Assembly: GCA_902793685.1 (NCBI GenBank)
Contig: CADBEN010000020.1
Location: 1 to 40,720 of the forward strand
DNA length: 40,720 bases
DNA from: an uncultured Lachnospiraceae bacterium
GTDB lineage: Bacteria; Bacillota; Clostridia; Lachnospirales; Lachnospiraceae
Direction: 5' to 3'
Part shown: piece by piece, positions 1-7,235 of the stretch
Layout: each line of letters begins with the position of its first letter
How positions within the stretch are numbered: position 1 is the stretch's first letter
Made by a program: the position numbers and the translations under genes
Notes under the pieces: generated by a model
Seen by the model: the letters and a program-made list of their open reading frames with translations, nothing else
Told to the model about the DNA's origin: nothing
Databases searched by the model: none

Positions 1-43
1 CCAACTGAATCTTGTCTCTGATCGTATTTTTGGCCGAAATAAA

Positions 44-61
44 CCCCGGCCAGAGCCGGGG
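44..61. terminator. GC-rich hairpin, possible terminator of an upstream gene
   Basis: CCCCGGC and GCCGGGG form a perfect 7-bp stem around the loop CAGA. On the minus strand it is followed by GTTTATTT, so it could terminate a leftward transcript; on the plus strand the tail is A-rich. It lies before the first gene and no other feature was seen in the first 107 bases. Confidence 0.3.
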
Positions 62-107
62 CATAGTACCTAAAAATAAAATCAGCTGTGAATAGTAACC
101 TATTACC

Positions 108-980
108 GTGAAGCAGACTGTTCCGCGTGTTGACTATGTCAGCAACGTCGTTTACAAGCAGATCAACACTCCGAATTCCCATCAGTCCCTGGTTCTGAAT
201 CTGCTGCTTCCGAAGCTGAAGGACGATGCCCCTGCTCCGGTCGTCATGTTCGTTAAGGGCAGCGGCTTTACTGCCATGAACCTGGACGGTTTTATGCAGC
301 AGCGTATGTATCTTGCACAGAAGGGCTTCGCCGTAATCGAAGTTGAGACCAGGGTTGTTCCCCAGGCGACTTTCCCGGCCCAGACCATCGACCTCAAGGC
401 TGCGATCCGTTTTGTCCGCACCCATGCCAAGGAGTTCAACCTGAATGTTGACAAGATCGGTGTCTGGGGCGATTCCTCCGGCGGATGGGCGGCTACTGTG
501 GCTGCCACATCCAATGGCGTCAAGGACTTTGAAGAAGGTGAAAACCTTGACTTCTCCAGCGATATTGCTGCCTGTGTCGATTTCTACGGACCCACTGATC
601 TGCAGACCATCGGAAAGGGCCAGGGCAAGGACATTGAGAAAGGCCATGATTCTTCTTCCACCACCGAGGCAATGCTGGTGAACGGCACCGCTTTCGGCAC
701 CAATCCCGGCGGCTCCATCAACTCCGATCCTGAAAAGGCCAAGAAGGCGAACCACATCACTTACATCGACAAGAAGGATCCCGCTTTCCTGATTTTCCAC
801 GGCACCAATGACAACCTGGTATCGGTCTACGAGTCCCAGATCCTGTATGAGAACCTGAAGAAAGCCGGCGTTCCCGCGAAGCTCGTCTATGTTAAGGGCG
901 GAACCCACGGCGGAGTCGACTTCTATCAGCCCGAGATCATGGATATGGTTGCTGACTTCTTCGAAGAGCAGCTCAAGTAA
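108..980 (+). CDS. Alpha/beta hydrolase (BD-FAE / esterase-lipase type)
   Basis: A 290-residue cytoplasmic serine hydrolase, with no signal peptide. The nucleophile elbow GDSSG puts the catalytic serine at residue 123; Asp235 (HGTNDNLV) and His267 (GGTHGG) complete the triad. VKGSGF near residues 49-54 replaces the usual HGGG oxyanion loop, and the cap between residues 165 and 215 is rich in Gly, Asp and Ser. The family covers feruloyl and acetyl esterases and small carboxylesterases, so the natural ester cannot be told. The GTG at 108 is the only good start after an in-frame stop at 96-98, but no clear Shine-Dalgarno precedes it, so the N-terminus may have been eroded or the start is atypical. 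It stands alone, ended by a strong terminator at 1028. Confidence 0.85.
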   Translation: MKQTVPRVDYVSNVVYKQINTPNSHQSLVLNLLLPKLKDDAPAPVVMFVKGSGFTAMNLDGFMQQRMYLAQKGFAVIEVETRVVPQATFPAQTIDLKAAIRFVRTHAKEFNLNVDKIGVWGDSSGGWAATVAATSNGVKDFEEGENLDFSSDIAACVDFYGPTDLQTIGKGQGKDIEKGHDSSSTTEAMLVNGTAFGTNPGGSINSDPEKAKKANHITYIDKKDPAFLIFHGTNDNLVSVYESQILYENLKKAGVPAKLVYVKGGTHGGVDFYQPEIMDMVADFFEEQLK

Positions 981-1027
981 AAAGAAACGGCAACATGACA
1001 CATTCTTCGGTGTGACATGACCTTCAT

Positions 1028-1061
1028 GAGTACCTTCCAAAATGGGAGGTACTCTTTTTTT
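1028..1061 (+). terminator. Rho-independent terminator of the hydrolase gene
   Basis: GAGTACCTTCC pairs with GGGAGGTACTC (one T-G wobble) around a 5-nt loop, followed by seven T. It closely resembles the hairpin at 7202-7235 that ends the glycine riboswitch. Confidence 0.85.
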
Positions 1062-1153
1062 GTAATCAGATCTGCGGAGAGTACAAAGGGAAATAGGTTT
1101 AAAACGCCGAATATTATACAATTAATTTGACAATGTTTTGTGCAATATTGACA

Positions 1154-1182
1154 TTGAACCCGCGCCGCAGAAAGAGTATGAT
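1154..1182 (+). promoter_or_regulatory. Putative sigma-70 promoter of the CstA-family gene
   Basis: TTGAAC (1154-1159), a 17-bp spacer and TATGAT (1177-1182). The predicted start near 1189 gives a leader of about 67 nt that contains the perfect inverted repeat at 1197-1229. Confidence 0.5.
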
Positions 1183-1196
1183 GAACGTGTGGTTTA

Positions 1197-1229
1197 GAAA
1201 GTTTTTATGCTTTCTTTATAAAAACTTTC
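1197..1229 (+). promoter_or_regulatory. Perfect 12-bp inverted repeat in the CstA leader
   Basis: GAAAGTTTTTAT (1197-1208) is exactly complementary to ATAAAAACTTTC (1218-1229) around a 9-nt loop. No T-run follows, so it is not a terminator. It lies in the predicted 5' untranslated region, about 13 nt before the ribosome site AAAGGAGG. It could stabilise the mRNA or be a protein-binding dyad. Confidence 0.6.
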
Positions 1230-1255
1230 CGTTTCAAATTCAAAAGGAGGTTATT

Positions 1256-2722
1256 ATGATCAGCTTTATTGTCTGTCTTGCCATTATTATTTGCGGATAC
1301 CTGACATACGGTAAGGTCGTCGACAACACCTTCGCTCCGGATGACCGGGAGACACCTGCAGTAGCCATCAACGACGGCGTTGACTTTGTGGTCCTTCCGC
1401 AGTGGAAGCTGTTCCTGATCCAGCTTCTGAACATCGCAGGCCTCGGCCCGATCTTCGGTGCCATGCAGGGAGCCCAGTGGGGCCCCATCGTATTTCTGTG
1501 GATCACTTTTGGTACTGTTTTTGCAGGATCTGTTCATGACTATTTTGCAGGAATGCTTTCAGAGCGCAATAACGGCGCCTCCATTTCCGAAGTCACCGGT
1601 ATTTATCTTGGTTCGACAATGAAGACCATCATGCGTGTGTTCTCCGTGATCCTGCTGATCATGGTCGGTACTGTTTTTGCGGTAGGCCCCGCAGGTCTTC
1701 TGGTTAAGCTGCTGACCGAGAAGGGCGTGAGCGGCGCGTTTGCTTCCACTACGGTATGGCTTGCCATCATCCTGATCTATTACTTCATCGCGACTTTCAT
1801 TTCCATTGATGCCATCATCGGCAAGATCTATCCGCTTTTCGGCTTCTGCCTGATCGCAATGGCTGTCGGCGTTGCCTTCGGACTTCCGTTAAACGGGTAT
1901 CAGATCCCGGAAATTTTCTCCAACTTCCGCAACATGCATGCGGCAGGCACCCCGATCTGGAGCTTCATGTTCATCACTGTCGCCTGCGGCGCTATTTCCG
2001 GTTTCCACGCAACTCAGTCCCCGCTGATGGCACGCTGCATGAAGAGCGAGCGTCAGGGACGCTTTGTATTCTACGGTGCAATGTGCGCTGAAGGCTGCAT
2101 CGCTCTTGTCTGGGCAGCTGCCGGCTGTGCGATCTATGAGAAGACCGGCGGCCTGAGCACGGGCCTTGCGGAGATCCTGAAGGGTGGCCAGTCCGTCGCC
2201 ATCTATGACGTCTGCGTCAAGACCATGGGCTCTGTCGGCGTCATCCTCGCAATGCTCGGCGTTATCGCCTGCCCGATCACTTCCGGCGATACCGCATTCC
2301 GTTCCGCGCGTCTTACCCTTGCTGACTGGCTGAAGCTGGATCAGGAATCCTTCTCCAACAGACTGAAGCTCTGCATCCCGGTTCTGGGCGTCGGCGCATT
2401 CCTTGGCTTCGGCAACACCCTCGGCTTCCTGAGCTATCAGGTCATCTGGAGATATTTCAGCTGGTCCAACCAGACTCTGGCTATGATCGTTCTCTGGGCA
2501 GGTGCCATGTACCTTCTGCAGGAGAAGAAGAATTACTGGATCGGCGCTGTCCCGGCAACCTTCATGAGTGCCGTTTCCTGCACTTACTTTATGATGGCTC
2601 CGGAGTGCCTCGGCCTGATCGGATTCTTTAAGAACAACACCATGGTCGCATATCCGGTCGGTCTGATCTTCGCGGCATTCTGTTTCTTCCTCTTCAGGAA
2701 AGCGGCTAAAAAGTACGAATAA
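1256..2722 (+). CDS. CstA-family carbon starvation / pyruvate or peptide transporter
   Basis: A 488-residue polytopic membrane protein. The ATG at 1256 follows AAAGGAGG at good spacing; the open frame extends further upstream but overlaps the promoter. CstA-type blocks are evident: FAPDDRETPA with an IND-GVDF segment near residues 24-41, GPIFGAMQGAQWGP near 65-80, and HDYFAGMLSERN near 96-107. About a dozen hydrophobic helices follow and fill the rest. It is shorter than E. coli CstA (about 700 residues) and matches the compact form common in Clostridia. Known members of the family import pyruvate (BtsT, CstA) or have been linked to peptide uptake; the substrate here cannot be decided. The leader hairpin suggests post-transcriptional or repressor control. 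Confidence 0.85.
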   Translation: MISFIVCLAIIICGYLTYGKVVDNTFAPDDRETPAVAINDGVDFVVLPQWKLFLIQLLNIAGLGPIFGAMQGAQWGPIVFLWITFGTVFAGSVHDYFAGMLSERNNGASISEVTGIYLGSTMKTIMRVFSVILLIMVGTVFAVGPAGLLVKLLTEKGVSGAFASTTVWLAIILIYYFIATFISIDAIIGKIYPLFGFCLIAMAVGVAFGLPLNGYQIPEIFSNFRNMHAAGTPIWSFMFITVACGAISGFHATQSPLMARCMKSERQGRFVFYGAMCAEGCIALVWAAAGCAIYEKTGGLSTGLAEILKGGQSVAIYDVCVKTMGSVGVILAMLGVIACPITSGDTAFRSARLTLADWLKLDQESFSNRLKLCIPVLGVGAFLGFGNTLGFLSYQVIWRYFSWSNQTLAMIVLWAGAMYLLQEKKNYWIGAVPATFMSAVSCTYFMMAPECLGLIGFFKNNTMVAYPVGLIFAAFCFFLFRKAAKKYE

Positions 2723-2832
2723 GTTCTTTCAGTGAATTGCTGCAGTGGGCGGGAGGTCCGGACTTCCCGCCTGTTTTCTTTCGTGAAGGATTTTCTGCGC
2801 CGGCGCTGATCCGCCGGTATATCGGAGGCAGT

Positions 2833-3864
2833 ATGGCTATAATTCCCCCCCGTCCCATCGGCAAGACCAGGCTTTCCCCGGAGGCACTGAAATCGGATCT
2901 CCGGACTATGGTGAAATTCGGGCCCTGCGGACTTGGTGAAAGAGCCGTTTACCTAAACAGCTTTTTTATTGACCGCAGGTACTATGTGACCTATCCAGAT
3001 ATCAGAAGGATCTTTAAAAGGATAGCCATGTCCAAAGGCGGTTTCACCGGAAAAGGGGCTTTCGGCTCAATCCCCTATCTGGTGGTCCTGTTCCGGGACG
3101 GAACAGAGCGCCAGTTTATTTTCCGCTTTGAAGAAGAAGTGGACAAACTATTAAACCGTATCAAAAGAACGCATCCGGAGATCCCCACCCTGAGCGAGGC
3201 AGGGGAGAAAAGAGTGACAGAGGAACGGGCGAAGGAAGAAGCCCGCTATTTAAAGGAACTTTCCCCTGAGGCGGAGAATGCGGTCCTGCACCTTCGTTCT
3301 GCCAAAGCGTGGCTGGAGGAAGAACCGGAGATCTCTGACGGCCTCGCCTATGCGGCCAGACAGAAGCGGGTAATTGACCGGATGAATCCCACTTACCGCT
3401 GGGCGGCGGCGGCAATCTTTCTGCTGGCAGCCGGAGCTTTTGTTTTCGGAGTCATTTCCCTCCTGCGGCACGAGGGCTTCGCGGCATATTTTGTCCTTTT
3501 TGGCATCGCGTTCATGTTTTATACCATGTCCTCGCAGGTCCTTCCTACAGGGAGGAATAACAAGCGCTACGCAAATGAACAGTGGCAGAAGGCTCTGGGC
3601 GCCTCCGCAGACCGTATTTCCTGCTACGGGGACGGGGACTTCCCGGTCCCCGCACAGTACGCCCATCCGGCTGCTCTTGACCGCATGATCCGTGTGATCC
3701 GGGAGGGCCGCGCTCGATCAGTGGAAGAAGCGTGGAAGATTATGAAGGATGAACTGAAAGCTGTCAATTCCGACGTCACCGTATCACAGACGGAATATGA
3801 CGAGATCGTGACGATCAAACCGATGTTCCTCCTTTGCGGATATGAGGATATCATTTCGGACTGA
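2833..3864 (+). CDS. Membrane protein of unknown function, first gene of AAA+/VWA unit
   Basis: 343 residues from the ATG at 2833, preceded by GGAGG. I do not recognise the family. The N-terminal 110 residues look like a compact beta-rich domain (alternating hydrophobic strands YYVTYPDI, YLVVLFRDG, RQFIFRF), perhaps PH/GRAM-like. A charged helical linker follows (residues 120-185, rich in Glu, Lys and Arg). Two adjacent transmembrane helices lie near residues 189-211 and 216-236, and about 105 hydrophilic C-terminal residues follow. It ends 19 bp before the AAA+ ATPase gene and reads with it and the VWA gene as one unit, so a role as membrane anchor or client of that ATPase is an inference from context only. 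Confidence 0.7.
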   Translation: MAIIPPRPIGKTRLSPEALKSDLRTMVKFGPCGLGERAVYLNSFFIDRRYYVTYPDIRRIFKRIAMSKGGFTGKGAFGSIPYLVVLFRDGTERQFIFRFEEEVDKLLNRIKRTHPEIPTLSEAGEKRVTEERAKEEARYLKELSPEAENAVLHLRSAKAWLEEEPEISDGLAYAARQKRVIDRMNPTYRWAAAAIFLLAAGAFVFGVISLLRHEGFAAYFVLFGIAFMFYTMSSQVLPTGRNNKRYANEQWQKALGASADRISCYGDGDFPVPAQYAHPAALDRMIRVIREGRARSVEEAWKIMKDELKAVNSDVTVSQTEYDEIVTIKPMFLLCGYEDIISD

Positions 3865-3883
3865 AAAATTGTTTGGAGCAGAC

Positions 3884-4807
3884 ATGACAGACATTCTTGA
3901 ATTTCTGAAAAAAGAAGGGGTCAGCAGCGATCTGCTGGACGGCGTTTCCGAATTCAGAGCCGCGTATCCGGCAGCCGGTGAGAAGCAGGAGGGCAGAGTT
4001 CCTTTTACGGATTACACCTATTACGGGAAAGGAGTCTGGGAAAAGGCCCTGGCAGCTCTCCTTGCGGGAAAGAACCTTCTGCTGTGCGGTCCCAAAGCTA
4101 CCGGTAAAAATGTTCTGGCTGACAACCTTGCGTCCTGCTTTCACCGGCCGGCGTGGAACATTTCCTTTCATGTCAGCATGGACGCTTCCTGGCTGATCGG
4201 CGCGGATACCTTCGACGGGAACCGGGTGGTGTTTCGTCCGGGGCCGGTGTGGCTCTGCGCAAAAGAAGGGGGCTTCGGTATCCTTGACGAGGTCAATATG
4301 GCCCGGAACGAGGCGCTTGCCGTGCTTCATTCCGCACTGGATCACCGCCGCATGATCGATGTTCCCGGTTACGAGAAGATCAATGTACATCCGGCTGCCA
4401 GGTTCATCGGCACCATGAATTACGGTTACGCGGGCACCAGGGATCTGAATGAGGCGCTGAGTTCCCGGTTTGCCATCCTTCAGATGCCTTCCATCTCCGA
4501 GATTGATCTGGAAAGACTTCTTGCTTCGAGATTCCCGGGGATGAAAGGAAAGATCCGCAGTCAGTTCGTCCGTCTGTTCATTGAGATCGATAAAAAGGCG
4601 GAAAGCGCTGAGATCTCTGAGCGGGCCCTGGATCTCCGCGGGCTTCTGGACGCGATCGCCCTTACAGAAAAAGGGATCAAAGCGGGAGATGCTCTTGAGA
4701 TGTGTGTAGTCAACAAGACCTTTGACAAATATGAACGCGCGATGATCAGGGATGTGATCAGCGCGCGTATCCCTGCGGATCTCGGACGAAACGAGATTTT
4801 CGGATGA
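3884..4807 (+). CDS. MoxR-class AAA+ ATPase, CbbQ/NorQ-like
   Basis: 307 residues, starting at the ATG at 3884 behind GGAG. The P-loop is GPKATGKN at residues 69-76, with Asn where Ser or Thr normally follows the lysine. Walker B is GILDEVNMA (Asp135, Glu136), sensor 1 is Asn179 in GTMNYGY, and a likely arginine finger is Arg195 in LSSRF. This arrangement fits the AAA_5 / MoxR group. Partners of this group, such as NorQ with NorD or CbbQ with CbbO, use ATP to remodel or activate metal enzymes. The VWA gene begins 19 bp downstream, the classic pairing. The client enzyme is unknown; nothing here resembles nitric oxide reductase or Rubisco. Confidence 0.85.
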   Translation: MTDILEFLKKEGVSSDLLDGVSEFRAAYPAAGEKQEGRVPFTDYTYYGKGVWEKALAALLAGKNLLLCGPKATGKNVLADNLASCFHRPAWNISFHVSMDASWLIGADTFDGNRVVFRPGPVWLCAKEGGFGILDEVNMARNEALAVLHSALDHRRMIDVPGYEKINVHPAARFIGTMNYGYAGTRDLNEALSSRFAILQMPSISEIDLERLLASRFPGMKGKIRSQFVRLFIEIDKKAESAEISERALDLRGLLDAIALTEKGIKAGDALEMCVVNKTFDKYERAMIRDVISARIPADLGRNEIFG

Positions 4808-4826
4808 ACAGGCGGAGCGGAGAACC

Positions 4827-6584
4827 GTGATAAAACAGCATTATGAACAGGCGTCCCGGAGGGCGCTGAATATCATATGGAACGCGGCAGGCCGCTATGA
4901 CTTTACACCTTGTTTTACAGCGTTCCATCCCAACGGACAGCCTGATGATTACTTTAATATCATCATCGGGCTGACAGAAAAATGGCTGGGCCTTTCAGGC
5001 GTCAAAGCCTTTTTTTCGCTGTTCGAAGGGCATGCGAGAGCGGAAGAGTTTGATGAGATTCTATGGCTCGGTCTGGAAAACTATGCTTTTGAACGGGAAC
5101 TTCCGGACCGTCCTGTTCTGAAGGAACTGCGGAAAAAGAGGGGAGAAGAGTTTTTCCTTGTACAGCAGACTCTTTCAGAGCAGCAGATGGCTCTGCAGAG
5201 CATGCCGGTCTATCGCCAGCAGCAGGCCCGCTGGGCTTTTGTCACGGGAAGATCTCTGCCGATTCTTTCGTCCAAAGCGTCAAAGATGATGGAGGCCCTG
5301 CGCTTTCCGGGGACGCTTGATCCTGATGAAGTGATCTTTTGCATGCGCAGGATCCTGAAGGACTTTTTTCACTATGATCCGGTATCGGATCCGAAGGAGA
5401 AGAGAGGCCTTACCGGGTTTCGCGCGTGGTACAGGCGTTTTGCTTCCCGCAGGCAGCCGGGGGCGGATGTCCTTCTGATCCGTACGGGCAGCGGGCAGGG
5501 GGACCCTGCCAATACCGCAGCTCTCCGCCGGGAGGACCGGAAGCCTGCTCTCCGGAGCGAAAAACAGGATGCAGAAGATCTTCAATACATCAGGGCGCTG
5601 TTTGGACCGTCCGGTGTTACGGAAGACGAGCGGAAACAGGCGGAAGCCTTTCTGTGTACAGGTCCTGACGATGGCTGCAGGCTGTGGATCTCCCGGGGCA
5701 TGGGAGCAGAGAGAAAAAAGCCGGGCGAATCTGACCGAAGAGAAACCGCCGACACGCTCCGACGCATGGATCATCAGAAAAAAAGAAACGAGCGCTTCCT
5801 CTCGGAGCGCCGTCTTATGATCGGGGAAAATATCCGGAAACTCTCCTCCGAGCTGGGAGTACTTCTCGATTCTTTCAGCCGGGGACTTCCGGAGCTTTCC
5901 AGGACCGGAAAACTGCTTACTGAACGGGCCTACCGCGTCAGGCTCCTTCAGGATCCCTTTGTCTTTGCAAGAGAAGGAGAAGAACGGGAGATGCATCTCC
6001 GCGTGGAGCTGCTGCTGGATGCTTCCCAGTCCCGTATGAATGCCCAGGAGCAAATCGCCGCGGAAGCCTATATTGTTGCCAGAAGCCTGGTAAACTGCCA
6101 TGTACCGGTCTCGGTCACAGCTTTCAGAAGCCTGCGCGGATATATGGTGATACAGGAACTGAAGTCCGCAGACGAAACAGACTGCAGCGGCATCACAGGC
6201 TACTATGCCGGCGGCTGGAACCGGGATGGTCTCGCACTGAAGACCATGCGGTATCTTGCCGCGCAAAAACCGGGACCGGCCGGAGAATTCCGGCTTTTGC
6301 TGGTCCTGACGGATGCCAGTCCCAACGATACCGTGCGGGGGTCGGCATTCGGGAAAAACTATGAAGGGAATGCAGCCGTGGAGGATGCTGCCGATGCGGT
6401 GAAAAAACTCCGCGCGGACGGCATCCGCACGGCAGCGGTTTTTCACGGTTCCACTTCCCATCTTGAGAACTTATACCGCATCTACGGAAAGGAATACATC
6501 CGGGTGCAGAGTCTCCAGCAGTTCTCGGGAAGTGTTGTCGATCTGATGCGGATGGCATTGTCTGAGGGCTTTCAGCTTCGCTGA
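4827..6584 (+). CDS. VWA-domain protein, NorD/CobT-like partner of the AAA+ ATPase
   Basis: 585 residues from a GTG start behind GCGGAG. The first 380 residues are mostly helical and charged. The C-terminal von Willebrand A domain (about residues 390-580) has the MIDAS motif DASQS at 398-402, NRDG at 465-468 in the position of the NxDG seen in CobT/NorD proteins, and LLVLTDASPND at 491-501 giving the distal aspartate. The following NYEGNAAVEDA segment matches the NorD/CbbO pattern. In those systems the VWA protein binds the target and the AAA+ hexamer remodels it. Residues 210-320 look low in conservation and may be a flexible linker. The gene overlaps the end of the convergent minus-strand gene by 13 bp. 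Confidence 0.8.
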   Translation: MIKQHYEQASRRALNIIWNAAGRYDFTPCFTAFHPNGQPDDYFNIIIGLTEKWLGLSGVKAFFSLFEGHARAEEFDEILWLGLENYAFERELPDRPVLKELRKKRGEEFFLVQQTLSEQQMALQSMPVYRQQQARWAFVTGRSLPILSSKASKMMEALRFPGTLDPDEVIFCMRRILKDFFHYDPVSDPKEKRGLTGFRAWYRRFASRRQPGADVLLIRTGSGQGDPANTAALRREDRKPALRSEKQDAEDLQYIRALFGPSGVTEDERKQAEAFLCTGPDDGCRLWISRGMGAERKKPGESDRRETADTLRRMDHQKKRNERFLSERRLMIGENIRKLSSELGVLLDSFSRGLPELSRTGKLLTERAYRVRLLQDPFVFAREGEEREMHLRVELLLDASQSRMNAQEQIAAEAYIVARSLVNCHVPVSVTAFRSLRGYMVIQELKSADETDCSGITGYYAGGWNRDGLALKTMRYLAAQKPGPAGEFRLLLVLTDASPNDTVRGSAFGKNYEGNAAVEDAADAVKKLRADGIRTAAVFHGSTSHLENLYRIYGKEYIRVQSLQQFSGSVVDLMRMALSEGFQLR

Positions 6585-6907
6585 AATGCCCTCACAGAGG
6601 CGTCCTGCATCAGTTCTTCGGTGGTTTTTACTTCTGCCACAAGGCCGCTCTGAAGGATAAGTTCCTTCGCGCGCTGAGCATCCTTTTCCTTTACCTTGAT
6701 ACAGTATACGTCATGATCGGCCTTCCCCTTCGCTCCGAAATCTCTCGGATCGAGCTTGGCTCCGCAGCCGCAGGCCATCACCGTATCCTGCGCATAATGG
6801 CTTGCGCTTACCCCCTTTAACCCTCCGCTTTTCAGTGCGTCTCTGATCTCCAGCCAGGTCTCCCTGTCTTTCTTTTTGTATATCGTTACTTTTTTTTCAA
6901 ACAGCAT
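6572..6907 (-). CDS. Small uncharacterised protein, possibly DUF2007-like
   Basis: 111 residues, starting at the ATG at 6907, which has AAGGAG 7 nt upstream. An upstream TTG at 6922 is in frame but lies on the wrong side of the ribosome site. The N-terminal strand-helix pattern (FEKKVTIYKKKDRETW) and the VYCIKVKEKDAQRAKEL segment resemble small signal-transducing-like ferredoxin-fold proteins of the DUF2007 type. MACGCGAKL near residue 50 holds two Cys that might bind metal. No function can be assigned. Its stop lies inside the 3' end of the convergent VWA gene. Confidence 0.6.
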   Translation of the reverse strand: MLFEKKVTIYKKKDRETWLEIRDALKSGGLKGVSASHYAQDTVMACGCGAKLDPRDFGAKGKADHDVYCIKVKEKDAQRAKELILQSGLVAEVKTTEELMQDASVRAFQRS

Positions 6908-6927
6908 GGTGTTCTCCTTCAAAAAGT

Positions 6928-6945
6928 ATCACCGGGGTGATTATA
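6928..6945 (-). promoter_or_regulatory. Candidate -10 box with overlapping dyad, minus-strand small gene
   Basis: On the minus strand TATAAT (6945-6940) is followed at once by the dyad ATCACC-CC-GGTGAT (6941-6928), perfectly symmetric over 6 bp per arm and placed across the expected transcription start. No good -35 box is seen at 16-18 bp. The arrangement suits a repressor operator, but this is inference. Confidence 0.35.
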
Positions 6946-7001
6946 TGGTACTCTTGCTCTCCGGATCCTGCAAGTTCCATAATAATGATTTACCGGCCCG
7001 C

Positions 7002-7031
7002 TTGACATGTTTCATGATCCATCACTATAAT
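7002..7031 (+). promoter_or_regulatory. Consensus sigma-70 promoter of the glycine riboswitch transcript
   Basis: A perfect TTGACA (7002-7007), an 18-bp spacer and a perfect TATAAT (7026-7031). The start is predicted near 7038, a dozen bases before the first aptamer stem. Confidence 0.85.
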
Positions 7032-7039
7032 ACTCGGGA

Positions 7040-7205
7040 AGCGGGATGAACTGTCCGGGAGAGAATCTGCAGCGCAGGTCACCGAAGGGGTCATACTCTC
7101 AGGTAACAGGACTGGACAGGGACCGCACTCTGGAAAGCATAAGCACCGACGAAGCAATCGGCATTCCGTATTCCGCCGAGCATCTTTCAGGTTTAAAGAC
7201 AGAGT
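7040..7205 (+). ncRNA. Tandem glycine riboswitch (two aptamers)
   Basis: Both glycine aptamer signatures are present. Aptamer 1 (about 7051-7119) has P1 CTGTCC/GGACAG, GGGAGAGAA, CACCGAAGGGG and CTCTCAGGTAACAGGAC. Aptamer 2 (about 7127-7205) has P1 ACTCTG (7127-7132) / CAGAGT (7200-7205), TGGAAAG, CACCGACGAAGCAATCGG and CTTTCAGGTTTAAAGAC. The short linker between them fits the tandem class. The 3' strand of the second P1 shares GAGT with the 5' arm of the terminator at 7202, so glycine binding should prevent terminator formation and switch the downstream gene on. Confidence 0.93.
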
Positions 7206-7235
7206 ATCTTCCAAAACGGGGAGGTACTCTTTTTT
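7202..7235 (+). terminator. Riboswitch expression-platform terminator that also masks the ribosome site
   Basis: GAGTATCTTCC (7202-7212) pairs with GGGAGGTACTC (7219-7229) with two T-G wobbles, followed by six T ending right at the ATG (7236). The GGGGAGG ribosome site (7218-7224) is in the 3' arm, so the same hairpin can stop transcription and hide the translation start. Confidence 0.88.

Noticed and set aside
1127-1153. Two perfect TTGACA boxes (1127 and 1148) before the CstA gene
   Set aside because: Neither has a -10 box at 16-18 bp; the TTGAAC at 1154 with TATGAT at 17 bp is a better promoter.
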